A stretch of DNA of 64,000 nucleotides from Bacteroidetes bacterium GWF2_33_16 (GTDB taxonomy: Bacteria > Bacteroidota > Bacteroidia > Bacteroidales > UBA12077): assembly GCA_001768565.1 (NCBI GenBank), contig MEOE01000007.1, positions 62,001 through 126,000 on the forward strand, read 5' to 3'. The position numbers and the translations under genes were made by a program. The notes below the pieces were generated by a model. That model made no database searches. It had not been told where the DNA came from and saw only the letters and a program-made list of their open reading frames with translations. Positions 52,419-61,237 of the stretch are shown one piece after another; position 1 is the first letter of the stretch, and each line of letters opens with the position of its first letter.

Positions 52419-54518
52419 ATGGATAATAGCACAAACAATTCCACAAAAACAGAAGATCGTATTTCCTTTACCCAATTGGCAGCATATGGGACAGGTGGTA
52501 TTATTCCTATCGCCCTGTTCAATGTTGCAGGAATTCTGGTTGGCTTAATGGGAAATATTAGTTTGGGACTTAGTGCATTTTGGCTCGGCGTAATTCTTAT
52601 TATTCCTCGGTTGTGGGATGCTATATCTGATCCTATCATTGGCCATTTATCTGATAATACCCGAACTCGCTGGGGGCGAAGAAGACCGTACCTTTTGGTG
52701 GGTGGCATTTTGGTTGCTATTACTTTTGTAATAATGTGGTGGATACCTAAAGGAGAAATGGTACAAACATGGTTTCCAACAGAATCAAGCTATCATGCAT
52801 TTCAGCTTGGCTATATTCTTATTACACTTCTGTTGTTTTTTACTGCTGTAAATATTTTCGAGATTCCTCATGGTGCGCTTGGTATGGAAATGACTACCGA
52901 TTCGCATACTCGTACTCGATTGTTCAGCGCTAAAAGCTTTGTCGGCAATTTATTTGCAATGAGCACACCTTGGCTTTTTGCTATCGCTACAATGGAAATA
53001 TTTAAAGGCCCCGGAGGTAATGAAGCCGACGGTATGCGCTATGTCTCAATAATGATTGCAGCTATTCTTATTCCGCTTTCTTTCTGGTGGTTTTTCAAGC
53101 TGCGCGAGCCGGGCTTCCAAAAAGCTGCAAAGCAGGAGAAAACAGATTTCTGGAAAGATATGGGGCTGGTGATCTCAAATAAAAACTTTGTTATGTTAAC
53201 GCTAACGGTTTTTACCTTAGCTATGGGTTTTAATTTTGTGCAACTTCTCGGTTCTTATATTCCAATTTTTTATGTTTATGGCGGAGATAAAGTTGCAGGT
53301 GCTACTTTACTCGGAATAAATGGAACAATTTGGGCCATCACTGGAGTATTAGCTGTTTTTCCTCTCAATTGGATTAGTCCTAAACTTGGAAAGCGCAATA
53401 CGCTTGTTATTGCAATGGTTCTTATGATTCTTGCCCAGCTCTCCAAGATTGTTTGTTATAATCCTAATCATCCATATTTAATTGTGATTCCCACTATTCT
53501 GCTATCGACCGGAATGTTGTTTTTCTTTACACTCGGTTCGTCAATGGTGGGTGATATTTGCGATGAAGACGAACTAAACACAGGAAAACGCTCCGAAGGA
53601 AGTTATTATGCAATTTTCTGGTGGTTTATAAAAATGGGAACTGCACTTGCCAGCTTTGTAGCAGGTGTGCTTATTGTATTTACTATGTTTGATGAAGCAC
53701 AAGTAACTAAAGTGGATAGTTTACAGGGTAATATAAGAGAGCTTCGAAGCAAGGTGCAACTATGGAAAGGGAGTGAGGGCTTTGAGGGTTCAAATGCTGT
53801 ATTACTTGAAAATACAAAAAAACAGTGTAAAGATGCTTTAGATGAATCGAAAACATATGTAAGCATTCTCGAAAAAGAATCAGTAAAACAGGAAAGTGAA
53901 GCAAATCAGAATGTCGCAGATTACCAAAGTGATAGGAAGATAAAACTTTTAAATGCCTTGGCAATTACAAAATCAACAGTTATCGAACTTGAAAATATTC
54001 AATCACGTCTGGAAAATTTAGGCTCTCACCCAGATGATTCAGTGATTATAAATATATCTAAAGAAGCTGTAGCACCCACATTGCAAACTAAACTGGAGAA
54101 AGCGAAGATGAACTCATTTGAGCTCATTTCGCATCTTGAATCCAAATCTTTAGTGCCCAAATCTATTAAAAAAGAAGAAACGGATGAGCATTATGCTATA
54201 ATCATGAAAGGGATCACAATTGTTAAAGATCGACTTATTAGCATTAAAACAACTTCTTCACTAGATTCACTAGATAAAAATCTTGGTGCTATTGAAACTG
54301 AAATTATGCCTCTTACAAAGCAAACGCCATATACTCTGTTAATGATGCGTGTGGTCGAAATTGGATTGCCATTTTTATTGAGTTTGCTTTCTATATTTTT
54401 TGTCTTACGTTATTCTCTAACAGAAAAACGATCCCATGAAATCAAATTGCTGCTTAAGCTAAGAAATCAAGATGGTTTAGACAAAGAGAATGGTACTAAA
54501 GAAACATCTAACGATTAA
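52419..54518 (+). CDS. GPH-family sugar:cation symporter with periplasmic coiled-coil insert
   Basis: A 699-residue inner-membrane protein. The 12-helix core matches the glycoside-pentoside-hexuronide:cation symporters (PRLWDAISDPIIGHLSDNTRT, RRRPYLLVGG, GDICDEDELNTGKRSEGSYYA). Unlike ordinary members (about 450-500 residues) it has about 210 extra residues (about 425-637) between helices 11 and 12, highly charged and coiled-coil-like (LRSKVQLWKG, LEKESVKQESEANQ). By the usual topology this loop is periplasmic. It probably moves oligosaccharides made by the periplasmic enzymes into the cytoplasm, where the next two gene products act. The genes are spaced by 14 and 17 bases. Confidence 0.87.
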   Translation: MDNSTNNSTKTEDRISFTQLAAYGTGGIIPIALFNVAGILVGLMGNISLGLSAFWLGVILIIPRLWDAISDPIIGHLSDNTRTRWGRRRPYLLVGGILVAITFVIMWWIPKGEMVQTWFPTESSYHAFQLGYILITLLLFFTAVNIFEIPHGALGMEMTTDSHTRTRLFSAKSFVGNLFAMSTPWLFAIATMEIFKGPGGNEADGMRYVSIMIAAILIPLSFWWFFKLREPGFQKAAKQEKTDFWKDMGLVISNKNFVMLTLTVFTLAMGFNFVQLLGSYIPIFYVYGGDKVAGATLLGINGTIWAITGVLAVFPLNWISPKLGKRNTLVIAMVLMILAQLSKIVCYNPNHPYLIVIPTILLSTGMLFFFTLGSSMVGDICDEDELNTGKRSEGSYYAIFWWFIKMGTALASFVAGVLIVFTMFDEAQVTKVDSLQGNIRELRSKVQLWKGSEGFEGSNAVLLENTKKQCKDALDESKTYVSILEKESVKQESEANQNVADYQSDRKIKLLNALAITKSTVIELENIQSRLENLGSHPDDSVIINISKEAVAPTLQTKLEKAKMNSFELISHLESKSLVPKSIKKEETDEHYAIIMKGITIVKDRLISIKTTSSLDSLDKNLGAIETEIMPLTKQTPYTLLMMRVVEIGLPFLLSLLSIFFVLRYSLTEKRSHEIKLLLKLRNQDGLDKENGTKETSND

Positions 54519-54535
54519 ATCAAAAAATAAGTAAA

Positions 54536-56971
54536 ATGATATTTAGTATAAAAGATGACAGTTTTTACCTCGACGACAGAAAAATATTTCTCAATTCTGG
54601 AGAGATTCATTATTTCAGAATTAAGCACGAGCTGTGGGATAAACATTTAGAAGAAGCCAAAGAGGCTGGCTTAACTACTGTTAGTACATATGTTCCATGG
54701 GCATGGCACGAATACAAAGAGAAAACATTTGATTTTGATGGTACATCATGTCCTGAACGAGATATAATAGGTTGGCTCCAGAAATGCAAATCTCATGGAT
54801 TAAATTGTATCGTAAAACCAGGTCCCTTTATTTTGGCAGAGTTTCGTGGTGCAGGATTGCCGGACTGGTTTATGGAGAAATATGGGATTGAGGTTAAAAT
54901 GAGAAACAGCAAAGGCTCAATATTTCCAAGCGATGGAGTTAGTCTTTTTAATAAGACCTATCTTGAAAAAGTTACTTTGTGGTATGACAAGATAATGCCT
55001 TTGATAAGCGACCATCAAATATCAGCAGGTGGACCAATCATTATGATGCAAGTATGTAATGAGATAGGCGTATTTTCCTGGTTGGCTCACCAGGGCGATT
55101 ATTGCGATGAGGTGAAAAAACGATTCATTGCTTACCTATCAAAAAAGTTTAAAAATATTGCTGATGTTAATAGTTTATGGGGAACAGATTATAAAGATTT
55201 TGCAAATGTAGAACTGCCTCCTGATGGTAAATTTCCTTATGCATCGAAAAGCGATCGTGGTCGTAATTACGAATGGCACTCTTTCTGGCGAACCTACTAT
55301 GGCGACTATCTAAAAATGTTAGCCCTAATGGCAAGAGACAGAGGCGTAAGTGTACCGTTTTATCACAATCTGCCAGGCTGGATATATGGAAATGGGTACG
55401 AATTTCCGGTTAATATTACTATGTACGAAGATTTATTTGGTGATAATAGCGAAATCATTTTTGGGGTAGATCATATCCCGGAGTTTCTTTCGTACCGAAA
55501 TATGCACGATGACCGCATTATAAATGATATAACCTATGCAATGCAAGGGCAAAAACCTCTTTTCGCAGCCGAGTTTCAGTGTGGTTCACGCGAGTACCAT
55601 GTTGTCACAAATCCCCGGGAAATGGAACTCTTCTATAAGGCAAGCATTGCAAATGGACTAACAGGCTGGAACTATTATATGTTTTCGCAGGGACGAAACC
55701 CCAGACATAAAGGCTATTCCGGAGAAACGTTTTACTGGTTCAATCCACTCACTCCTGAGGGTGAAAGAACAAGTGCTTTTCCTCTCGTAAAACGAATGAG
55801 TAAGGTTTTAAAAATTTCCGAAAATATAATCGTTAATGCAAAACGAAAAGCGGATGTGTGTGTGCTTTTCTATCCTCCTTATTATGCCACAGAGTTAGAA
55901 AGGCCAGTTGATGAAAGATGTGAACTCCAATTCAACGTTTCAGCAATACGTAGACCAGCTTATTTCGATGGATTGCTTAAAGTACTTCAAGTTCTCGATA
56001 TCGATTATGATATGGTGGATTTGAATAAAGCAACTGCTGATAAACTGGCTAAATACAAACAAGTTTGGGCCTTTTGCACCGATGAGATGAATGCGAGGGA
56101 ACAGCAAACAATTGTTGATTATTCAAGGGTTGGTGGGAATGTAGTTATTTTCCCTTATCTCCCGGATCGTGAGATGTCGCAGAAACCATGCACTATCATT
56201 CGCGATGCATTATCAATTATCCCATCAGGAATAGAAAACGTTGATTCCCCATTGATAGATATATATGATTTTAAAGATATCAAATGTGCTAATCCACAGG
56301 TAATCTATAACGAAGAATCACTTGCCGGAGCAGAGATTATCGCTAGAAACATTCATGGAAACATTTGCGGTTTTACAAAACCCTTAGGAAAAGGTACAAT
56401 TATTCATATAGGCACTTGGATTGGATTTGACACAGAGGGACAAAAACCCGTTTATGAAACAATTTTAGGAAAATCTGGCGCAAAACTCAGACAGGCAACT
56501 TCTAACAATTATCATATAAATGTCAGGGAGCGATTCACAAATAACCATTCTGCTATTTTATTTATTGGAAATTATTACAATGAGGAACAGGTGGGTAGCG
56601 TAACTTACACTCATCCTAGAAGTGCTGAATCTATTGAAATTCCTTACACTCAAAAAGAAATGCTATGGCCTCCATTATATGCAGCTTTAGTTCCTGTTGG
56701 CTTAAAAATTTCTGAGGATTTAAGTGTACTGCATTGTACCTCAGACATTCTTAATGTTGAGGTTAACGACAAACAAATCCTAATTACACTTTATGGAGAT
56801 AGAGATTTGTATGGTGAGTTGGTTTTGGAAGGTGCGGGAATCAAGAATATCAGTCAGGCTGAAATGAATGGGGATACTCTTGATTTAGTTCCTGAGAATA
56901 AACGCTTAGCAATTATTTATAGTCATAAGCATAAGGAAGAAATGGTTCTTAACATCACAATAAATAAATGA
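54536..56971 (+). CDS. GH35-family glycosidase or beta-1,2-glucosyltransferase, cytoplasmic
   Basis: An 811-residue protein with no signal peptide. The N-terminal barrel is GH35-like: SGEIHYFRIKHELWDKHL, STYVPWAWHE, VKPGPFILAEFRGAGLPDW. The acid/base is Glu 176 in MQVCNEIG (most relatives read ENE; here Cys 174 replaces the first Glu) and the nucleophile is probably Glu 346 in FAAEFQCGS. A Rossmann-like middle domain (about 435-600) and beta domains follow. GH35 is best known for beta-galactosidases, but a GH35 enzyme of Ignavibacterium album is a glucosyltransferase on beta-1,2-glucosides. With GH144 and GH94 neighbours, that role fits better. Its stop overlaps the GH94 start (ATGA). Confidence 0.82.
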   Translation: MIFSIKDDSFYLDDRKIFLNSGEIHYFRIKHELWDKHLEEAKEAGLTTVSTYVPWAWHEYKEKTFDFDGTSCPERDIIGWLQKCKSHGLNCIVKPGPFILAEFRGAGLPDWFMEKYGIEVKMRNSKGSIFPSDGVSLFNKTYLEKVTLWYDKIMPLISDHQISAGGPIIMMQVCNEIGVFSWLAHQGDYCDEVKKRFIAYLSKKFKNIADVNSLWGTDYKDFANVELPPDGKFPYASKSDRGRNYEWHSFWRTYYGDYLKMLALMARDRGVSVPFYHNLPGWIYGNGYEFPVNITMYEDLFGDNSEIIFGVDHIPEFLSYRNMHDDRIINDITYAMQGQKPLFAAEFQCGSREYHVVTNPREMELFYKASIANGLTGWNYYMFSQGRNPRHKGYSGETFYWFNPLTPEGERTSAFPLVKRMSKVLKISENIIVNAKRKADVCVLFYPPYYATELERPVDERCELQFNVSAIRRPAYFDGLLKVLQVLDIDYDMVDLNKATADKLAKYKQVWAFCTDEMNAREQQTIVDYSRVGGNVVIFPYLPDREMSQKPCTIIRDALSIIPSGIENVDSPLIDIYDFKDIKCANPQVIYNEESLAGAEIIARNIHGNICGFTKPLGKGTIIHIGTWIGFDTEGQKPVYETILGKSGAKLRQATSNNYHINVRERFTNNHSAILFIGNYYNEEQVGSVTYTHPRSAESIEIPYTQKEMLWPPLYAALVPVGLKISEDLSVLHCTSDILNVEVNDKQILITLYGDRDLYGELVLEGAGIKNISQAEMNGDTLDLVPENKRLAIIYSHKHKEEMVLNITINK

Positions 56972-59900
56972 AGATCAACAGCCCAACAGGACTTTCTATT
57001 AGTCTGCTAAACAATGGTTCAATAAAATCAATTGAGGTCGATCCAATCAGAATTAGCCTCCAGGCAGCAACTCCGTATTCAAAGTTGGGTGCAAATATTT
57101 ACGTAAGGAAAAGAACAAATCCTCCTGAATTTAAAGCATTGGTTGGTCCTGAAAGTAACAGCCAATTTGAGATTTGTGGAGACACCATTATTGCGAAAGG
57201 GAGTTGGAACGGACTAAGCTACAAATGTACTTTGCAACTTTCAAACACAAGTTTGAGCTGGCAATGGCAGATTGATATTAAAAATGTAACCGATTCAGAC
57301 CTCGGGTTAGATCTAATTTATTTACAGGATATCGGTTTAAAGCCAGCTGTTGAGAATTCAATCAATGAGTATTACGTTGCCCAATATATAGAGCGATTAA
57401 TTCTTGAGGATGAGAAGTATGGTTCGGTTATTTGTTGTCGCCAGAATATGAAAGGACCAACGGGAAACCCTTGGGTGATGTTAGCTTGCAAAAACGCTGC
57501 ATCTTCTGCTAGTACAGACGGAATGCAGTTCTATGGAAAATCATATAAAGTAGCAGGAGTTCCGGAAGGTTTGGTTGGCGATTTGCTTGGTGGTGAATAT
57601 GCCGGAGAGTCTCCAATAGTTGCATTGCAGGAAAAACCCTTTGCGCTTGCTCCAAATGGTAATCATTCATCAACCTTTGTTGGATGTTATCTTCCGGATC
57701 ATCCTGAAGCAACTTCAGATAAAGATCTAAGCAAACTATCTAAACTATTTATTGAATTTGATGGAAGCAAAACATTTCAATCAAAAGGTAAAACATTTAT
57801 CCCTCAAAAAAATATCTTTAACACATCTCCCTTATTGCCCGTTGAGGATTTGAGCATAAAGGAATTGAAACAATTCTTTGGAGAGAATTGGCGACATCAG
57901 GAGGAAGATAATGGAAAACTTATTTCATTCTTTTACAACCAAAACAGCCATGTTGTTTTACGATCAAAAGTTAAACTGGTCGATCGTCCTCATGGTCATA
58001 TCATGCAAGCAAAAGCAGGTTATATTCCAGATGAAAATATTGTTTCAACTACTTCCTATGCCTATGGCGTTTTTAACTCACATTTAACTCAGGGAAATAC
58101 CAATTTTAATATTTTTCTTTCAGTATCGTCTAGCCAGTTTAATCTTAGTACAGAAACGGGTCAACGAATATTTGTTGAAATTGATGGACAAAAATACCTT
58201 CTGGGAGTTCCATCTGCCTTTGAAATGGGATTAAACTATTGCCGTTGGATTTATAAGCAGGGTGATTTTTGTTTGCAGGTTCGCACATGGACATCAAAAA
58301 CTGCCCCACAAGTAAATTTAGATATTAAATTAATTAGTGGTTCCAACGTTAAACTGCTCATCACACATCATTTTGACGAGAATAATGGATGGACACTCAG
58401 TCAGGGCAATTCCCCAAAGGAATTTATAGCCAAACCTAAATCTGAGAGTTTAATTACAAGCAAATTCCCCAATGCACAATTTAAGATTTTGGTTCAAGAG
58501 TCTGATTCAGATTTTACTGTGTATAATGATGACTCAAATAACAACAGATTATTCATCATTGATGTTCAGGAAACATCTTATTTCTGTATGAGTTTTCTGG
58601 GTGAAGTTTGCAATACTACTCAAGCGGTTTCAATTGTAAATTCAGATATTCAGTGGCAATCAGATTGTAGGGATGCACAATCTGTTTGGCAGGATTTAAG
58701 TTTAAACTTATCCATAAAAGGAGATCAGAAAGATTTAGCTGCAATTCGGGAAATATTACCATGGTTTGGCATGAATGCACTTACTCATTATTTAACTCCT
58801 TACGGATTAGAGCAATTCAGCGGAGCAGCATGGGGTACACGCGATGTTTCTCAAGGTCCTATCGACTTACTTTTAAATTTAAATAAGTACGATGAAGCTA
58901 GAAAAGTGCTACTCATTATTTTCTCTAATCAGAATCCCGATGGTGGATGGCCTCAATGGTGGATGTTCGATAGTTACGCAAATATCAGGGCACACGAAGC
59001 ACATGGCGATATCTTTTACTGGTGTATTATTGCTCTTAGCAACTATATCAAAGTTACCGACGACCTGAAAATTCTTGACGAGGTTCTTCCTTACTATTCA
59101 GAAGATGGTAAAAACAGGATTGAAAAAACAACACTTAGTGAACATGTTGATCGGTTAATCAACATGATAATTGATTCATTTATTAAAGGTACTTCTCTCG
59201 TTCCTTTTGGTGGTGGAGACTGGAATGATTCCTTACAACCAGTAAGTAGTGAGCTGGCACAACAAATGATCTCCAGTTGGACAGTTGAAATGAATTACCA
59301 GGCTTTTTCACAATATCAGGCAGTTTATGAGATGCTTGGAAAGACGGGGCAGGCAGAGAAATTAAAAAATAGTTGTGAGAGAATTAGAAATGACTTTAAT
59401 AAATTCCTGGTGAAGGATGGAATTGTTGCCGGATATGGTTTAGTTGAAAAAGATGGCAGTATGAGCGTATTGCTCCATCCAACGGATAAATTAACTGGAA
59501 TTCATTATAGCATTTTGCCAATGAACCGAGGCATTATTAGTGGGATTTTCACAAAGGAACAAGCACAGTACCATCAACTTTTAATTGAGCAACATCTTAA
59601 AGGTCCCGATGGTGCAAGATTAATGGATCGTCCGCTAAAATACAAAGGAGGAATTCAAACAATATTTCAGAGAGCGGAAAGCAGTACCTTCTTTGGTCGC
59701 GAGATTGGTTTAATGTATGTGCATGAGCATATTCGTTATGCCGAATCACTTGCCATTATGGGGAAAGCGGAGGCTTTCGTAAAAGCTCTTCGACAGGCAA
59801 TTCCGGTAGGCTACAGAGATATTGTACCAAGTGGATATATTCGCCAATCAAATTGTTACTATAGCAGTTCCGATGTTGCATTTAAAAGTCGATACGATGC

Positions 59901-60291
59901 AGATGAACGCTATGATGAAATTAATTCAGGAAAAATAACTCTTAGAGGTGGTTGGCGAGTTTATTCAAGTGGCCCTGGTATTTATATTGGGCTGATAATT
60001 TCCAGAATGCTCGGCCTGCGAATTGAATTTGGGAAAGTTATTATTGATCCAGTAATGCCCCTTTCGTTTGATGATATGTCGGTAAATATAGATTTTATGG
60101 GTTATCCTGTTAATCTAACCTATAAAGTAAAAGAAAACGGATTTAGCCCTAAATCGATAGTAATTAACGGGAAAAAGATTTCATTTGATTACGAAGATAA
60201 TGTTTATCGTAAAGGCGGAGCAGTTATTCTAAAAGAACAATTTTTAGCCATGATGAATAAAAAAGAAAATAGGGTAGAGATTCAATTATAG
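56968..60291 (+). CDS. GH94 phosphorylase, putative 1,2-beta-oligoglucan phosphorylase
   Basis: A 1107-residue cytoplasmic enzyme (no signal peptide). An N-terminal super-beta-sandwich region to about 570 leads to the (alpha/alpha)6 barrel with GAAWGTRDVSQGP, NPDGGWPQWWM, the catalytic-acid motif GGGDWNDSL (Asp 751, Asn 753, Asp 754), and SSSDVAFKSRYDA near the end. GH94 enzymes cleave beta-glucosides with inorganic phosphate. Cellobiose phosphorylases are about 800 residues; the length near 1100 fits 1,2-beta-oligoglucan phosphorylases. Products would be glucose 1-phosphate and a shortened glucan, which saves ATP. It is the last gene of the locus. Confidence 0.87.
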   Translation: MKINSPTGLSISLLNNGSIKSIEVDPIRISLQAATPYSKLGANIYVRKRTNPPEFKALVGPESNSQFEICGDTIIAKGSWNGLSYKCTLQLSNTSLSWQWQIDIKNVTDSDLGLDLIYLQDIGLKPAVENSINEYYVAQYIERLILEDEKYGSVICCRQNMKGPTGNPWVMLACKNAASSASTDGMQFYGKSYKVAGVPEGLVGDLLGGEYAGESPIVALQEKPFALAPNGNHSSTFVGCYLPDHPEATSDKDLSKLSKLFIEFDGSKTFQSKGKTFIPQKNIFNTSPLLPVEDLSIKELKQFFGENWRHQEEDNGKLISFFYNQNSHVVLRSKVKLVDRPHGHIMQAKAGYIPDENIVSTTSYAYGVFNSHLTQGNTNFNIFLSVSSSQFNLSTETGQRIFVEIDGQKYLLGVPSAFEMGLNYCRWIYKQGDFCLQVRTWTSKTAPQVNLDIKLISGSNVKLLITHHFDENNGWTLSQGNSPKEFIAKPKSESLITSKFPNAQFKILVQESDSDFTVYNDDSNNNRLFIIDVQETSYFCMSFLGEVCNTTQAVSIVNSDIQWQSDCRDAQSVWQDLSLNLSIKGDQKDLAAIREILPWFGMNALTHYLTPYGLEQFSGAAWGTRDVSQGPIDLLLNLNKYDEARKVLLIIFSNQNPDGGWPQWWMFDSYANIRAHEAHGDIFYWCIIALSNYIKVTDDLKILDEVLPYYSEDGKNRIEKTTLSEHVDRLINMIIDSFIKGTSLVPFGGGDWNDSLQPVSSELAQQMISSWTVEMNYQAFSQYQAVYEMLGKTGQAEKLKNSCERIRNDFNKFLVKDGIVAGYGLVEKDGSMSVLLHPTDKLTGIHYSILPMNRGIISGIFTKEQAQYHQLLIEQHLKGPDGARLMDRPLKYKGGIQTIFQRAESSTFFGREIGLMYVHEHIRYAESLAIMGKAEAFVKALRQAIPVGYRDIVPSGYIRQSNCYYSSSDVAFKSRYDADERYDEINSGKITLRGGWRVYSSGPGIYIGLIISRMLGLRIEFGKVIIDPVMPLSFDDMSVNIDFMGYPVNLTYKVKENGFSPKSIVINGKKISFDYEDNVYRKGGAVILKEQFLAMMNKKENRVEIQL

Positions 60292-60588
60292 GATTTCCCT
60301 CATTTTTGATTTTTAAATATTAGTATCAATTAAAACGCTCCTGTGTTCAGAAAATCAACTTGTTTGCGATCAAATTAAATAGTTGTGGAGTTAGGTTATA
60401 GGATCAAGACATAAGTTCAGGATTTGGTTTATAATAAATAAAATTTAGTTAGTTTTTATAGGAAAAAAGCAACATCTCTCAATCTTATTGATTTTTTTTT
60501 AAATTTAACATTAGGAATTCAGCAGCATTTGTTGTTTTAAGCAATAAATACAAACTTATTTAATTAAAATTGTAATTTCTATTTTACA
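60292..60588. other. Gene-free AT-rich spacer after the locus
   Basis: These 297 bases have no plausible gene, no clear terminator for the GH94 gene and no promoter match. Confidence 0.4.
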
Positions 60589-61005
60589 ACTTTTTTGGCT
60601 TGATCCAAAAAAGTAACAAAAAATCCCGATAGCTATCGGGACAAGACAAAACGATACTTCCACGCTCTCTGCGATAAGCAAACAATTCCTCCCAAAGTAA
60701 GCAAGCTCCTTTGTCGGAATCCTAATGCTTATCACATTCACCCTGCCCTATGGCTCGTCGTTTTGTCATGCCTGCGCTCAATAATCCGCATCTGATAAAT
60801 TTGTTTCAAAAATCAAGAAAAACATGTGCGGGATAGGTCAGGTAAGCAACACTCAGTCTCGACATACAATGATTAATTAGAATAATAAATTAACATCGAG
60901 ACGACTTGTGTTGCGCTGAATAACAGGTTTTTCTATGATTTTAACAAATCTGTCAGTGGCGGTGACTTTTTTTGGTTCTTTTTTGTGTGGCTGACAAAAA
61001 AGAAC
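60589..61005. repeat. Structured intergenic element with nested inverted repeats
   Basis: About 420 noncoding bases, richer in G+C than their flanks. A hairpin opens it (ACTTTTTTGG 60589-60598 with CCAAAAAAGT 60605-60614), and a perfect 18-base palindrome follows (60624-60641, TCCCGATAG core). A first nest pairs 60645-60654 with 60758-60767, 60673-60680 with 60726-60733, 60685-60689 with 60716-60720 and 60693-60697 with 60709-60713. A second nest pairs 60799-60805 with 60943-60949, 60809-60823 with 60927-60942, 60846-60852 with 60908-60914 and 60856-60862 with 60896-60902. A closing hairpin pairs 60975-60986 with 60994-61005. It could be a repeat family of Bacteroidota intergenic DNA, a MITE, or a structured RNA. 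Confidence 0.65.
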
Positions 61006-61237
61006 TTAATATATTAGAACTAATTGATTTCCTTCACACCCTTTAGTCCCGAAAACTTTCTTGAGGGGCAAATGAAGAAAATCACAAGATATCTATACAG
61101 AAATAGAAACGGACAATCATTTTTAATTAATCACCAATCATTTTTCATTACATTTCCTGAAATTCACGTTGAATTATAATATAAAATTTCTAGAGGGGAA
61201 TTGATTTAGTTTTTGTAAAAGCGAAAAACGATAGAAA
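61006..61237. other. Gene-free spacer downstream of nadB
   Basis: No gene is seen. An 11-base direct repeat (CAATCATTTTT at 61114-61124 and 61135-61145) is the only pattern; no strong terminator for nadB was found. Confidence 0.4.

Noticed and set aside
60556-60741. 61-codon minus-strand frame in the structured element
   Set aside because: It spans hairpin and palindrome arms, has no start context and looks non-protein-like.
61114-61145. Two CAATCATTTTT copies as a CRISPR-like or operator repeat
   Set aside because: Only two short AT-rich copies; no array and no nearby target gene.
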